A stretch of DNA of 64,000 bases from NCBI GenBank assembly GCA_031308135.1, contig JAHLJT010009436.1:156448750-156512749 (forward strand). The letters run 5' to 3'. The notes under the pieces are model-generated. The model ran no database searches, had not been told where the DNA came from, and worked only from the letters and a program-made list of their open reading frames with translations. The translations under genes were made by a program, and so were the position numbers. Positions 10,507-21,122 of this stretch are shown here, in pieces. Each line of letters starts with the position of its first letter. The stretch's first letter is position 1. This DNA is from Acheta domesticus. Lineage: Eukaryota; Arthropoda; Insecta; Orthoptera; Gryllidae.

Positions 10507-12501
10507 GTAATTTGACCAAGGCTTGGATTGACTATCAAAAGCCCTTTGATAGTGTACCACACGATTGGATTTTGAAGACCCTGGAGATCTATCGATTTCA
10601 TCCTAGACTTATTGCATTTTGCAAGGCTACTATGAAGTCGTGGAGTACCAGGTTATTAATACACAGCGGAAAGGAAGCAGTAGAAATCAGAAGTATTCAG
10701 ATCAACAGGGGCATTTTTCAAGGAGATTCACTATCCCCCTGCTGTTTTGCATTAGTTTGATCCCACTATCTAGACATGTGTTGCAAGCTGACTTTGGTTA
10801 CAAGCTCCATGGTGATGAAAGGTGAGTATTACATTTGTTTTACATGAATGATCTTAAAGTGTTTGCTAAGAATGAAGCGATTCTCTCGCAAATGCTGTCT
10901 TTGTGATGATTCTCTCGCAAATTCTGTCGTGAATGACTTTAGCAATGACATCTGCATGAAGGTTCGTCTTGACAAGTGTGCAAAAATCAATTTAAAAAAA
11001 GGCAAACTGACAACGTCAGACAGCATTGAAGTTGACGCGCACACTGTGATTCAAGATCTTGAGCCAGGTTAAACTTACAAATATCTGGGCATTGAAGAAT
11101 GTGAAACCATCTCGAACGACACAAAAAAAGAGAGAATCCGCAGGGAGTATTACAGAAGAGTGAGACTGGTTCTGTAGTCTGCTGTGAATTCCAAGAATAA
11201 AATATTAGCAATAGGTAGTCTTGCGGTGCCCATAGCCGAATACAGTTCCGGACAAGTGGACTGGACTGAGCAAGAAATTCGCATCATGGACCGAAAACCC
11301 AGAAAACATCTAACAATGCATCATGTTTCCCACCCTCGAGATGATATACATAGACTTTATGTGTCACGTAAGTCTCAAGAGGCCTCAGACAAATTGAGGC
11401 CGCCTGGCATAACGCAATAGTCGGGATAGGAAAGTATGTAGTCAGCCATCAAGATGACCCTCTAATGAGGCAGGTCATGAAATCTGACCGAAGAATGGAA
11501 ACAGAGGCATTTCAGTGTAGCAAGAAGCATTGCAAAGAAAACTATGCAAGACAGGCAGAAATGCAGCGACACTGAACTTCTGATGTTACTTAACATGAAA
11601 TTTGAGACACAAAAAATGTTAAAGAAGTCGTGGAGAGACACACCACTCCACGGGCAATATTTGAAATGAATGGACAGAGCACAGATAAATAAAGATCAAT
11701 CAATGTGGCTTAAAAGGGAATGAATGTGAATAAATGAATATGAATATGGATGAATATGAATAAATGAATGAATGAATAAATAAATGAATGAATATGAATA
11801 TGAATGAATATGAATAAAAGGGAATGAAGCCGGAATTGGAAGCACTTGTAATAGCTGCCCAAGATCAAGCGCTGAGAACACATTTTAATGAAGCGGTTCT
11901 AAAAATTTTCCAAGTTGATAAATGCTGCATTTGAAAGGAACACGTAGAAACCATTGGTAATATTGTCTCAGCTTGTCCAATCCTAGCAAAGACCGAATTC
12001 TTGAAAAGACACGACTGAGTGTAGCTACCTCCACTGGCAGATCTGTACCGCCCTCGAAGTTCCAAATACATGCCCCAAATGGTACGAACACACACCAAAA
12101 CCGGTGACGTCTGTTGGATTGTGTACGATATTGTACGACCAACAAATTCAAACTGATCGCACGATAGCGGCAAGCAAACCGGATATAGTCATCCGGGATT
12201 TGGCGAAAAAATCGTGTTTACTTGTCGATGTTGCTGTACCTTGCGATCAAAACAGACAGAGAAAGCAGACAGAGCAGACAAGCAGACAGGGAAACGTCTT
12301 AAATACAAGAGTTTGGAAATCGAGATCAGCCGAATGTGGGGCGTAAAAGCACAGGTCGTACCGACAGTTATCAGAGCTCTGGGATTTGTTCCGCAAAATT
12401 TGGGTAAGAACTTGGCTAAACTCCCCGGTAATTCAAAAGACTGGGAAGTGCAAGAAATTGCATTATTTGGAACAGCCCACATTTTGCGTAAAGTATTGTA
12501 G
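10507..12501 (+). pseudogene. Broken reverse transcriptase / restriction-like endonuclease ORF (R4 clade)
   Basis: RT motif A appears as DYQKPFDSVPH (about 10531-10560), followed by RGIFQGDSLSP (10705-10740), where the frame shifts. The motif C box reads YMND instead of YMDD near 10840-10855, so one catalytic aspartate is lost. The zinc knuckle near 11920-11980 has its second cysteine replaced by a stop and its histidine by asparagine. The endonuclease retains KPDIVIRDLAKK and LVDVAVP. The C-terminal helical region, SRMWGVKAQVVPTVIRALGF through LFGTAHILRKVL, is intact in one frame to 12501. Several frameshifts and stops make it non-functional. Confidence 0.85.
11716..11822 (+). repeat. (TGAA/TGAATA)n simple repeat inside the retrotransposon
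   Basis: About 105 bp of gaatga, aatgaata and tgaatatg units. The related fragment at 20718-21122 has only aaaaggggaagaatgaagcc at the equivalent place. The repeat therefore grew inside the element from a short aatgaa seed after the subfamily diverged. Confidence 0.85.
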
Positions 12502-12603
12502 AGGCACTGATAGTCACCGGATCTGCTCCTTAGGTAGCTGGTTGCAACCTGGAGTAGATTTTCTATTCAGCCGACTCGTAACATCTTAAGTCGTGATGTA
12601 TTG

Positions 12604-12604
<1 letters not shown>

Positions 12605-12645
<41 letters not shown>
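12605..12645. repeat. (AAT)~13 microsatellite between two Dong-like elements
   Basis: 41 bp of AAT repeat. It is at once the 3' junction of the truncated element on the left and the 5' junction of the near-full-length element on the right. Confidence 0.95.
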
Positions 12646-12646
<1 letters not shown>

Positions 12647-12721
12647 CCCCGTGTGGTGACCGGGGGTTTTAGTAGAATAGCACCACGGAATCTCCCCCTG
12701 TCGTAAGAGGCGACTAACCGG
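12647..12721 (+). promoter_or_regulatory. Structured 5' end of the Dong-like element (potential pseudoknot)
   Basis: GTGGTG (12653-12658) can pair with CACCAC (12681-12686), and GGGGG (12662-12666) with CCCCC (12694-12698). The segments interleave, so together they make an H-type pseudoknot. A third hairpin, GTCG/CGAC (12700-12703 with 12711-12714), follows. R2-type elements use HDV-like self-cleaving ribozymes at their 5' ends. Whether this fold is such a ribozyme, a translation-initiation structure or chance is unresolved. Confidence 0.45.
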
Positions 12722-12981
12722 AGCAGCTGTCCGCTGTCCCTTACCTGTGAAAGTTATCCGTCTCTCATTATCTCTCCTGCCCCTATCCTAAATTGTCCTC
12801 TCAAGTCGTTTCCTTTCCTCATACATCCCCCCCAAGACCTCCCCCTATTCCCCATAATACTCCCTTTTCCCCTCCCCCTCTTTCTGCAAGTCTTCTTAAG
12901 TCCAACCCTACGTGTTAGCAAGAACAACTGTGCCACGTGGAAGATGAGCAATTGTCACCGACTCCAAAGGTGCTAGGGGCA

Positions 12982-14085
12982 ATGGCAATCACCCATTCTG
13001 AAATGGAGAGACGTTTAAGAAGTCGTAAGGCCTCGGAAAAAGAGCCGCTGCCCGGGGAGCGCCGGGGCACGTCTGGAGCCGGTGCCGGCCGTGACAGCAT
13101 GCGAGCCACCGGTGGTAGGACGCTGAACAGGCGGGCGCCTACCGGGTCACCCGAACAAACTACAGCCGAATCCCAAAGAAGCAACCCGCAATCTGTGGCT
13201 TCACCTGCCGACAGTGTTTTGCTCGAGCAGCTGCTCGCAACCACCAAAGCAGGGAAAGTGAGGCAACGTATGAAGTGGACGAGTAACTTAAATGAGTATA
13301 TAATGCGCGTCTACTACAGAGCCACACGTTTAGAAACAGAAATGACTGGATACAGACAATCTCTGCATGCTGAATTTAGAGAGAAGTTTCCCCATATTGT
13401 CGTCACAGAACAAAGGCTTGTAGATCAGAAAAGAGCTATACTTACAAACAATCTAATCCCAAAAGTAAGGTTGGAACAAATTAAACAGGAAGTAGCAGAA
13501 GAAATTTCTTCCTCCAACAATGGGTGTCCCTTGACACAAACTATCGCAGATTCACACGTAGTTCCAAATTCAACCCAATTAGATGAAGCAGATCAGGATC
13601 CATCAACAGCAGGTGCCAAGGAAGATAACCTGTCAGACATAATTGATATATACCAGGAACTTTTTCTCAAGTACTCAGGATTAGATCCAACACTTCGCCC
13701 CAGAATTCCTAAACTCAACATCAATAGAAAGGACAGGCTCACCCAAATTATCCAATATATAAATGAACATGTCTTGCCCTTCCAGATCAAAGAAGAAGAC
13801 ACTTTAACAGACATACATGCTATAGTTTACTGTGCAGCTGCTACCGTAGCTGTAAAAGCTGGTTTCAAATTAAAGGATCAGTCAGAAAGTCAGAAAAGGC
13901 CTTCAAACAAGAATTATACTAAACCGCCATGGCAGCAAAGACTCGAAAATCAAATCCAATATCTTAGACGAGAAATAGGCAGAGTAACGCAATATTTGAA
14001 TCAACCAAACAACAAGAAATTAGCCAAGAAATTAAGAAAACACTTGCAAAGATCAGAAAACACGGTAATCAGGAGCATGAATTAA
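12982..14085 (+). pseudogene. N-terminal part of the Dong-like ORF
   Basis: The open frame runs back to 12937, but the first ATG is 12982 (MAITHSEMERRLRSRK), which I take as the likely start. Residues 1 to ~85 are low-complexity, rich in R, G, S and P. A basic helical segment follows, with MKWTSNLNEYIMRVYYRAT (about 13270-13330), resembling the Myb-like DNA-binding segment of R2/R4-type proteins. The rest is mostly helical and polar and likely contacts RNA or DNA. It ends at a premature stop at 14085. The coding sequence clearly continues in another frame (HELRKHKDQGDKIVDPN), so the stop is due to a frameshift shortly upstream. Confidence 0.8.
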
Positions 14086-15113
14086 GAAAACACAAGGACC
14101 AGGGTGATAAAATTGTTGATCCAAATTTAATAGCTGAACATTTAGATGAACTAAAACAGAAGCTTGCAGCTAAATCACGAAGACTTAGACGATACAAAGA
14201 AACAACAGAACGTAAACTACAAAATTCAATGTTTCGTCAGAATGAAAAAGTGTTCTATCAACAACTCAGACCAAATTGCAATTTCCAACGAGAGAACAAC
14301 GGAGCACCAGATCAACAAAATTTGGAACAGTACTGGTCAGACATTTGGTCAGAAACTCATCATCACAATAGTGAGGCACATTGGATTAAGGAAGAAATAA
14401 ATAATGTTCAAACTCTAGAGCCAATGTTATATCAGGAGATCACAGTAAAAGACGTCAGCACTGCAATTGCAAAAACCCACAACTGGAAAGCCCCTGGCCC
14501 AGAACACGTTCAAAATTTCTGGTACAAGCAGTTTACATCGCTTCACCATAAGTTGGCCCAGTGCTTCACACAAGTCATTAACAGCCCTGAAGACATGCCT
14601 TTATTCTTAACGAAAGGTATTACGTACATGAAACCCAAAAGTAGAGACACACAGAACCCTTCTCAATACCGTCCAATCACCTGCCTCCCCACAATGTACA
14701 AAATCTTGACGTCATGCATTACAAGTAAAATCCAAGATTATATTGAGGACAGAGAAATAATGACAGAACAACAGAAAGGTTGCAGACGACTACATAAAGG
14801 ATGTAAAGAACAACTCCTAACAGATATGGTCATTCTCCAGCAAGCACATAAAAACCATAGAAACTTGCACATGGCTTACATTGACTACAAGAAAGCATTC
14901 GATAGCGTTCCTCACAGTTGGCTTATTGAAGTTCTCCGCATATACAAAATTAATGAAACCATCATTAACTTTCTGGAGCAGATCATGACTCATTGGAGAA
15001 CAACATTGTCCTTAAGGCAGCAAGACTTCACAATCACAACAAAAGACATCAGAATTAAGCGAGGCATCTTCCAAGGGGACTCCTTAAGCCATTGTTGTTC
15101 TGTCTGGCTCTAA
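14058..15113 (+). pseudogene. Reverse transcriptase fingers and palm (first part)
   Basis: Linker followed by RT domain. NWKAPGPEHVQNFWYKQF is RT motif 0/1, YRPITCLPTMYKIL motif 2, QQKGCRR motif 2a, and AYIDYKKAFDSVPH motif A with its catalytic aspartate. RGIFQGDSLS is motif B and lies at the second frameshift, where one base appears to be missing after the DSLS codons. The frame therefore hits a stop at 15113 while the protein continues in the frame of 15092-16699. It acts by target-primed reverse transcription at a nicked TAA repeat, according to knowledge of the clade. Confidence 0.9.
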
Positions 15114-16699
15114 ACCCCCTGTCAACACAACTTAATAGTACTCACTATGGATTCAAAATTCGTAAAAATAAGAAAACCATCCATACCATATCACATCTAA
15201 TGTACATGGATGACATCAAACTTTACAGTTCGACAGACAGACAGCTTCAATATCTCCTTGAAATAACTCGAACATTTTCGGAAGACATCCATATGAGTTT
15301 TGGCATTGACAAATGTAAGACACTTCACGTAGATAAAACAGGAAAGTTACAGAAGATAGACAATAGCCTCAGTGATCAAATGACGATACAGGCAATGAAT
15401 GATGAAGAAATGTACAAGTATTTAGGATTCGATCAGGCAGCAATCACAGACAACAAGGCAATCAAACAATCACTGACAAAACTGTACAAATCGAGAATCA
15501 CGGCACTCCTGAAAACCAAATTAACAGGCAAGAACATGATAAAAGCAATTAACACATTTGCAGTACCAGTGTATACATACTCATTTGGAATAATACCGTG
15601 GAGCGACACAGATCTCGAAGATATCCAGAGACTGACTCGCACAATTCTAACAAAATTCAGACATCACCATCCAAATAGCGCAATAGAACGAGTAACACTT
15701 CCACGAAATGAGGGAGGACGAGGCCTAATAGATCTAAAGAATCTGTGCTATAAACAGATCAATTCATTAAGGAACTTCTATTATGAGAAACAGGCAACTT
15801 CAGAACTACACGCTGCAATAGTTCAAGCAGATACCAAATTAACCCCTCTTGATCTTAACAACAAACAGCTGGACATTTCTTCACAGTTTGCAGATAATAA
15901 CCACAAAATAGACATGTGGTCAAGAAAGGAACTCCATGGACGCCATGCAAATGATCTCAAGCAACCTCATGTAGACAAAAAAGCCTCAAACGCTTGGCTA
16001 AAATATGGTGATCTATTTGGCGAAACAGAAGGGTTCATGGTTGCCATACAGGATCAAGTGATCAACACTAAAAGTTACAGAAAACATATCCTCAAACAAG
16101 CGATAGATGACAAATGTAGAAAATGTCATACAACGGTTGAGAGCATACAGCACATCACATCAGGATGTAAATTAATGGCCCATACGGATTACACCTATAG
16201 GCACAATCAAGTTGCAAATATTATCCACCAGAAACTGGCGGCGAAATCCAAACTACAAGAAACAACCTGTCCATATTACAAATATGTTCCCGATTCTGTA
16301 CTTGAAAGTTCAAACTATAAGTTGTACTATGACAGAGAAATTATTACAGATAAAACCATTCATCACAACAGACCTGACATAACCTTCGTAGACAAACGGC
16401 AAAAGATTGGCTACCTGATTGACATCACTATTCCACAAACAGCAAATCTTCAAACAGCACACGCAGAAAAAATAACGAAGTACACAGAACTAGCAGCAGA
16501 AGTCAAGGCACTATGGCATCTTCAAAAAGTCCATATCATTCCTCTGGTCATTTCATGCACAGGAGTTGTACCAAATAACATCCATAAAAATCTGGAACTT
16601 ATTCAAATACCAAAATATACTTTCAAAATGATGCAAAAGTCAATAATCTTAAACACATGTAGGATTGTGCGAAAATTCCTAAATTACGATGAAACATGA
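15092..16699 (+). pseudogene. RT motif C, thumb, zinc knuckle and restriction-like endonuclease
   Basis: Continues the polymerase. The catalytic box LMYMDDIKLYSS (about 15200-15235) is intact, and FGIDKCKTLHV is RT motif D/E. A thumb and linker follow. The zinc knuckle is C-X2-C-X8-H-X4-C (CRKCHTTVESIQHITSGC, about 16120-16170), matching the spacing known for R2/R4 elements. The PD-(D/E)XK-type nuclease shows RPDITFVDKRQ followed by GYLIDITIP (about 16370-16435), then a C-terminal helical region. All key residues that I can name are present. The first methionine is internal to the protein and is not a start codon in life. Confidence 0.9.
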
Positions 16700-16778
16700 A
16701 TTGGCCTGTGTCTTGGTTACTAACCCGACACAAAGTCAAATATATATCCGGCGAATACCGAGAAAAACAATGTTGTAT

Positions 16779-16780
<2 letters not shown>

Positions 16781-16864
<84 letters not shown>
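16781..16864. repeat. (AAT)28 microsatellite at the 3' end of the Dong-like element
   Basis: 84 bp of perfect AAT repeat directly after the 3' untranslated region (ending caatgttgtatat). It is the longest of the three arrays here and directly adjoins a SINE. Confidence 0.95.
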
Positions 16865-16865
<1 letters not shown>

Positions 16866-17010
16866 GCCAGCCCGGTGGCGCAGACGGTTGCGGCAGCCAT
16901 CGTCTGCTCCGAGGAGGCTGCGGGTTCGAGTCCTATGTAGGCATAATCATATTTGTGATTGTCTCTTCACCCATCTTCATCATCACCATCATCATCATCA
17001 TCATCCTAAC
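16866..17010 (+). mobile_element. tRNA-derived SINE
   Basis: Has a good RNA polymerase III A box (TGGCGCAGACGG, 16876-16887) and a perfect B box (GGTTCGAGTCC, 16923-16933), 47 bp apart as in tRNA genes. The ends do not fold as an acceptor stem, and the body continues into a tail of ATC repeats (about 16975-17006), so this is a SINE and not a tRNA gene. It sits immediately against the (AAT)28 array. The exact 3' end is uncertain. Confidence 0.8.
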
Positions 17011-18178
17011 ACCTTTTAATTCACACTTCAAGATGTAATCACCTTGTACCGTGGAATACAGCTTTAAGCTTTTCCTAAATGTTACACACGTTAATTGTGT
17101 AGTGTGGTGGAACACACGTGGAGGGGGGAAAACATCGTCATGGGAGTGTGTCGATGAGCAGGTGTCAGGTGAGCGCGCTGAATTTATTTGAGGGGCGCCA
17201 AGCATCACTCACCTGTCGCTGGCCGGCAATGAGAATCACAGGGGTGGGCACTCTAATAATGAGAGGATACATGAAAGTTGTCTATGTTTTCTACAGAGAA
17301 GAAAACACAAAAAAATCTTTGGGCCGAATTCTGTTTAAAATGTTGATTGCCTGAATGGCGAGAACATGTTTATTGCCTATAACGTACAGGAATTGAGAGT
17401 TTACCTCATCCTATTGTGCATCCAAACATTTGATTGCAGTACGGCGCCTTATGGAGTATTGCCCTCTCTTTCTATCCAATGCAATTTTACATAAGACTCT
17501 CTCTTTCTACCGCAAGCTGTGTTGCCGATTCAGGAGGCTCCGGGTTTTTCGGCTCGTCTATCCTGTTTCTCGCACAAATAATAAGTTCATTCAACGATAG
17601 CTTCAGTTGTGTTGATCTTAGACAATTGAGATTTTTACCAGTTATTCCCAGAACTTTTATGAATGTGGTGGTTATTTTGTAATTTAGTTTTATGGTTTAA
17701 TTTCCATGAAATTAATTATAAATGATAGCCAAATGCATACTTCTACATTTTGACGTCCTTAAATTTTCACTATGGGAGAAACTTTTTTATTATTGCAGAA
17801 AAGCACAAACACCCAGCGGATGAAATGTCAAGGGAAGTCCAAATTTTGATATGAGACCAACCACACTTCTGTATGAATAATGGTTCTTGAGTTAGGCGGT
17901 ATTAAAAACAATATTTCTTGCGCTCCGAACGAACATCTCGTGTCGTTTAGTGATCTTGAATACTCAGCAATTCTCAACAGGCGATGTGAAATGTGTTATT
18001 TTTTAATTTCAGTTATTAAAAACAGTGAAATTTAAATATATCTAAAAATTAATTAGAAATTTTACAGTTAATAATATTAATGCCAAAGACCAGTTGTAAA
18101 ATGTGCTTTCAAATGGAAATATGAGATGAATTATTAGCTGAGTGTTCGAAAAGAATATTATGCATTGTCCGCACAAAA
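17011..18178. other. No recognisable gene
   Basis: Unassigned sequence. A moderately GC-rich stretch (17100-17250) follows the SINE and may belong to an older insertion; no coding signal was found. The rest is AT-rich. Confidence 0.4.
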
Positions 18179-18345
18179 CCTTGCAGTATCTGATACCATC
18201 CATGTCATCTCACCTTTGTGAATGGGCATTTTCCCTTTATTTTACATAAAGTGGATAAAGTGGACGTATGAAATGACTTGAGACTGAAAATTAGCAATAT
18301 TGATCTTGATATCAATGTCATTCGCGCAAAACAATTCAAGTCTCG
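18179..18345 (+). pseudogene. hAT transposase C-terminal fossil
   Basis: Decayed frame reading SSHLCEWAFSLYFT, then after a frameshift LRLKISNIDLDINVIRAKQF. This resembles the end of SCAND3/ZBED5/GTF2IRD2-like hAT transposases (C-E-F-S box followed by LRLALTNI-like residues). Stops and a frameshift lie between the two parts. No termini were recognised. This is a different hAT lineage from the one at 4720-7507. Confidence 0.5.
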
Positions 18346-20717
18346 TCAGTATGTGATGAATAAACAATCTGTTCCAACTGGATTTGGACTTTTTTTGCTA
18401 TTGATATTTCAGTTTTAACTCTCATTTAAAGGTCTGTTTTTTTAAATAATAATTCTAATAATAATAATACATATTATTTATCAAAAATCTTTAATTTTCT
18501 AATATTAAGCCATCTATTTAACATCTTTTGAAATTATTTTCGTTCAAGTGGTATTCTACTTTGCTCCAGGCTTGTAAATGGTACGTAACTGAAGAAAGGG
18601 TGAGACCCTCTGCCGAAATCCCATCTTGCTTATGAATAAAAAAGTAGGAAAAATAACTTTGTCCTCTGTGACCTTCACACTCGCAGACTGGCGAAACCCT
18701 GAGTTGTCAACGTCTATCGTCCGTGGGAAGACAGCTCCCCTTTCGTGGGACATCCGGTATTGGAAGCGAGTGCAGCGAACATTCTCAACATTTCGCCAGC
18801 TGGTAGAACACCAAGCAAAACCCACATACTATTAAAATTCTGAAGTGTTTGGGAATATTAAAAATAGTGTATTAGAGACGTTTTGCATCAAGACCTTTCG
18901 TGACCTCCGCGCTTCCTGCAACGAGCAAAATTGCATCGGCAGTGCTAAAAACGTTTATCAATCGATGTCACATTTTATAGCGCGTTCGTCCTTTCACGAC
19001 TGACATTCTTACATGACAACGCACATTCTTAATAATTTTACCGAAGTCGTAAACCAATGCTATTTTTAAGAAACGTGAAAAATAAATTTACATACGGTGC
19101 ACTTGAAGTCATTGTTTTGAAACTTTTTTTACTAGAACCCATTATTGTGAAAATTTTGTTTCTAAGCAAAAGTGAAATGTATTTATTTATTTGTTCCATA
19201 TCGAGATAACATTTTCGGACGCTCATATATTTGCAATATGCAAATTGTATTTGGATTATTCCACTATGTGTTCGACCTTCTTGTCTTTCCGAACCTGTCA
19301 TGTAAACACCCGTTTTTAACACTCTGCATGCCCGCCCAGGCAACCACAGAGAACCCACACCACAGGCAACTCAGACCCTGATGACAGCGGCGGGGCGCGG
19401 CGATTTCCGCACTTCGACAGGCAGCAGGTCGTGAAAGGTCTGAATCCTAATTGTCGAAAAACCACTACTTGCAATGCTTCTTTCTTCAAAAATCAATATT
19501 TATGGATTTTAAAAGATGCTGAACAAGCTGGCAATATTTCATGTCAATCCGGGGTATCAAGAACGGCGAGTGTTGCGTGTAAGCGCTGCTGATAAGTGAC
19601 AACGCTGTTCTCCATAAGCTCTGTACTGCAATCAAATGCTTGGACGCACTATAGATAAGTGCTACCTCATCCTAAATAAATAAGTACTCTGGTTTTGGGC
19701 CAAGTACTTTTGATAAATTTACATAAACATTCCTGTTGGCTGGCTTTCGGTACCTCGGTTCGTAAATTACACACGCCTGCAGTCTGGTCAGCGCCTTTGC
19801 TCGTTGCGTCCTCAGCGAAGCCTCGCTGCGTCAGATGACGTCGTGGCTAGCGAAACAGCAGCCTGCGTGTCGCTCGCCCAGGAGTCCGGCCGCTCACGGT
19901 CTTGATTTTGACGAATTGAGTCACCAATCATTTGCAAATGGGGCCGTCACACGACACTCCCATCGCATAATATCAGCCACTGTTACTTGGCTGAGCACTA
20001 CCGTGAGTGCTATTTTTGACTACGGCACGACTCGCACTTTGAATGGAATTAATTCCAACTCAATGGTGATAGCGAGCGGTCGAAATTCCAAAGTCTGCCG
20101 GCACTGACAAATCTCGCCGACAGTCGTCTCTTAATAATGCTTTTACCGAGACGCCTCTTACTAAACCTTTCGCCGCAATGTGCGAGTTTTCGTCTTTCCT
20201 CCGCTTGGTTTCCTGTCTCCCCACCCTACACTGGATTTATGCCTGATCTCATCACGTGATCGGAATTTCACATCGAATTGGCTTCTTTTGAGAGTTCTGG
20301 AACTTTCCACGGAATTCGGAAGCGGATAGACTTTAACAACCCGTTCCCTAGCTGTTCTATTTTTTTAAGCGTCTAATTGGTTGATTTTGTTGCGTGCACA
20401 CACGTCGCAGGCTCCAGTGACATAAAGCGACTCCTTGTTCTGTCAGTTTAAGATTTTTATATAGTTATGCTGGATTATCGGACGGAGGCCGTGTAGGTTC
20501 TCATATGGCTTATTCCGGTGCTCTTCTGTAGACAAAGTGTGATGAGCGGGGGAGGAAAGGCCCGGGCGTGCGAGATTCCTCTGCTGTGTGTGTCAAATCG
20601 GAGGTTGGCAGCGCTCTGGGCCCTAGCGGCTTAATGCTCGTGACAGAAGAGTCAGGGCGCGCGAGTGGGCCCTGCGGCTCATCGCAGTAGCGTGGTCAGG
20701 AATGACTCATAAGCCAA
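18346..20717. other. No recognisable gene; promoter-like motifs near 19.8-19.95 kb
   Basis: No supported coding region. A locally GC-richer stretch at 19740-20110 contains a CRE-like TGACGTCG (about 19837) and an octamer-like ATTTGCAAAT (about 19930). A second GC-rich stretch lies at 20480-20700. These could be regulatory or old insertions; without transcripts neither can be called. Confidence 0.35.
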
Positions 20718-21122
20718 TAAAAATAACAATAATAATAATAATAAACAATAATAAGACACAAAAATGTTTTAAAAATCGTGGAGAGATAAACCACTCCATG
20801 GTCAATATCTAAAAATAATGGGTAAGGTGAAGATCAATAAAGATCAGTCAGGTATGTGGATTAAAAGGGGAAGAATGAAGCCAGAATCGGAAGTAGGTGT
20901 GATAGCTGCCCAAGATCGCGAGAATACGAGAGTATGATAAAGCTGTTCTCAAAATTTCCCAAGACGATAAATGCAGCATCTGCCAGGAAGAATTAGAAAG
21001 CATTGATCATACTGGCTTAACTTGTGCAATCCTAGCTCAGAATGAATACTTGAAAAGGTACGACAGGGTGTCTAGCTACCTCCACTGGCAGATGTGTACA
21101 CCACCTAGAGTTACAAAGCTGC
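20718..21122 (+). mobile_element. R4/Dong-like retrotransposon fragment
   Basis: Begins at a degenerate AAT repeat and matches the middle of the element at 10492-12604: the WRDKPLHGQY region, the knuckle and the following RYDRVSSYLHWQM segment. Here the zinc knuckle is intact: C-SI-C, eight residues, H, four residues, C (about 20975-21025). It stops abruptly near 21122, with no 3' end. It gives the ancestral form of the site where the left element later gained a TGAA repeat. Confidence 0.8.

Larger units (their letters stand above)
10492..12604 (+). mobile_element. R4/Dong-like non-LTR retrotransposon, 5'-truncated and decayed
   Basis: Lies exactly between two (AAT)n arrays. It starts inside the reverse transcriptase, at motif A, so about half of the element is missing. 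Recognisable in order are RT motifs A to C, the zinc knuckle region, a restriction-like endonuclease with a KPD-(X)n-D motif near 12175-12240, a C-terminal helix region ending near 12501, and a ~100-bp 3' untranslated region that stops at the second AAT array. It belongs to a different subfamily from the neighbour at 12646-16780, because protein identity between the two is only partial. A (TGAA/TGAATA)n expansion interrupts the reading frame. Confidence 0.85.
12646..16780 (+). mobile_element. R4/Dong-like non-LTR retrotransposon, near full length (~4.1 kb)
   Basis: One element from a structured 5' untranslated region (12647 onward) to a short 3' untranslated region, with (AAT)n arrays abutting both ends. 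It encodes a single long open frame: an N-terminal region, a reverse transcriptase with an intact YMDD box, a CCHC-type zinc knuckle and a C-terminal restriction-like endonuclease. This architecture and the TAA-repeat target are the hallmarks of the Dong/R4 clade. Two frameshifts (about 14040-14080 and about 15085-15090) break the frame; otherwise it is remarkably well preserved. Codons are A-rich relative to the GC-rich first ~250 bp of the ORF. Confidence 0.9.

Noticed and set aside
10284..10760. Open frames with long runs of N, I or Y across the AAT arrays (also 16689-17019)
   Set aside because: They are translations of the AAT microsatellites in six frames, not genes. Only the RT part after the array is protein-like.
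16866..16940. Functional tRNA gene
   Set aside because: A and B boxes are good, but the 5' and 3' ends do not pair as an acceptor stem and the unit continues into an ATC tail. It is therefore a SINE.
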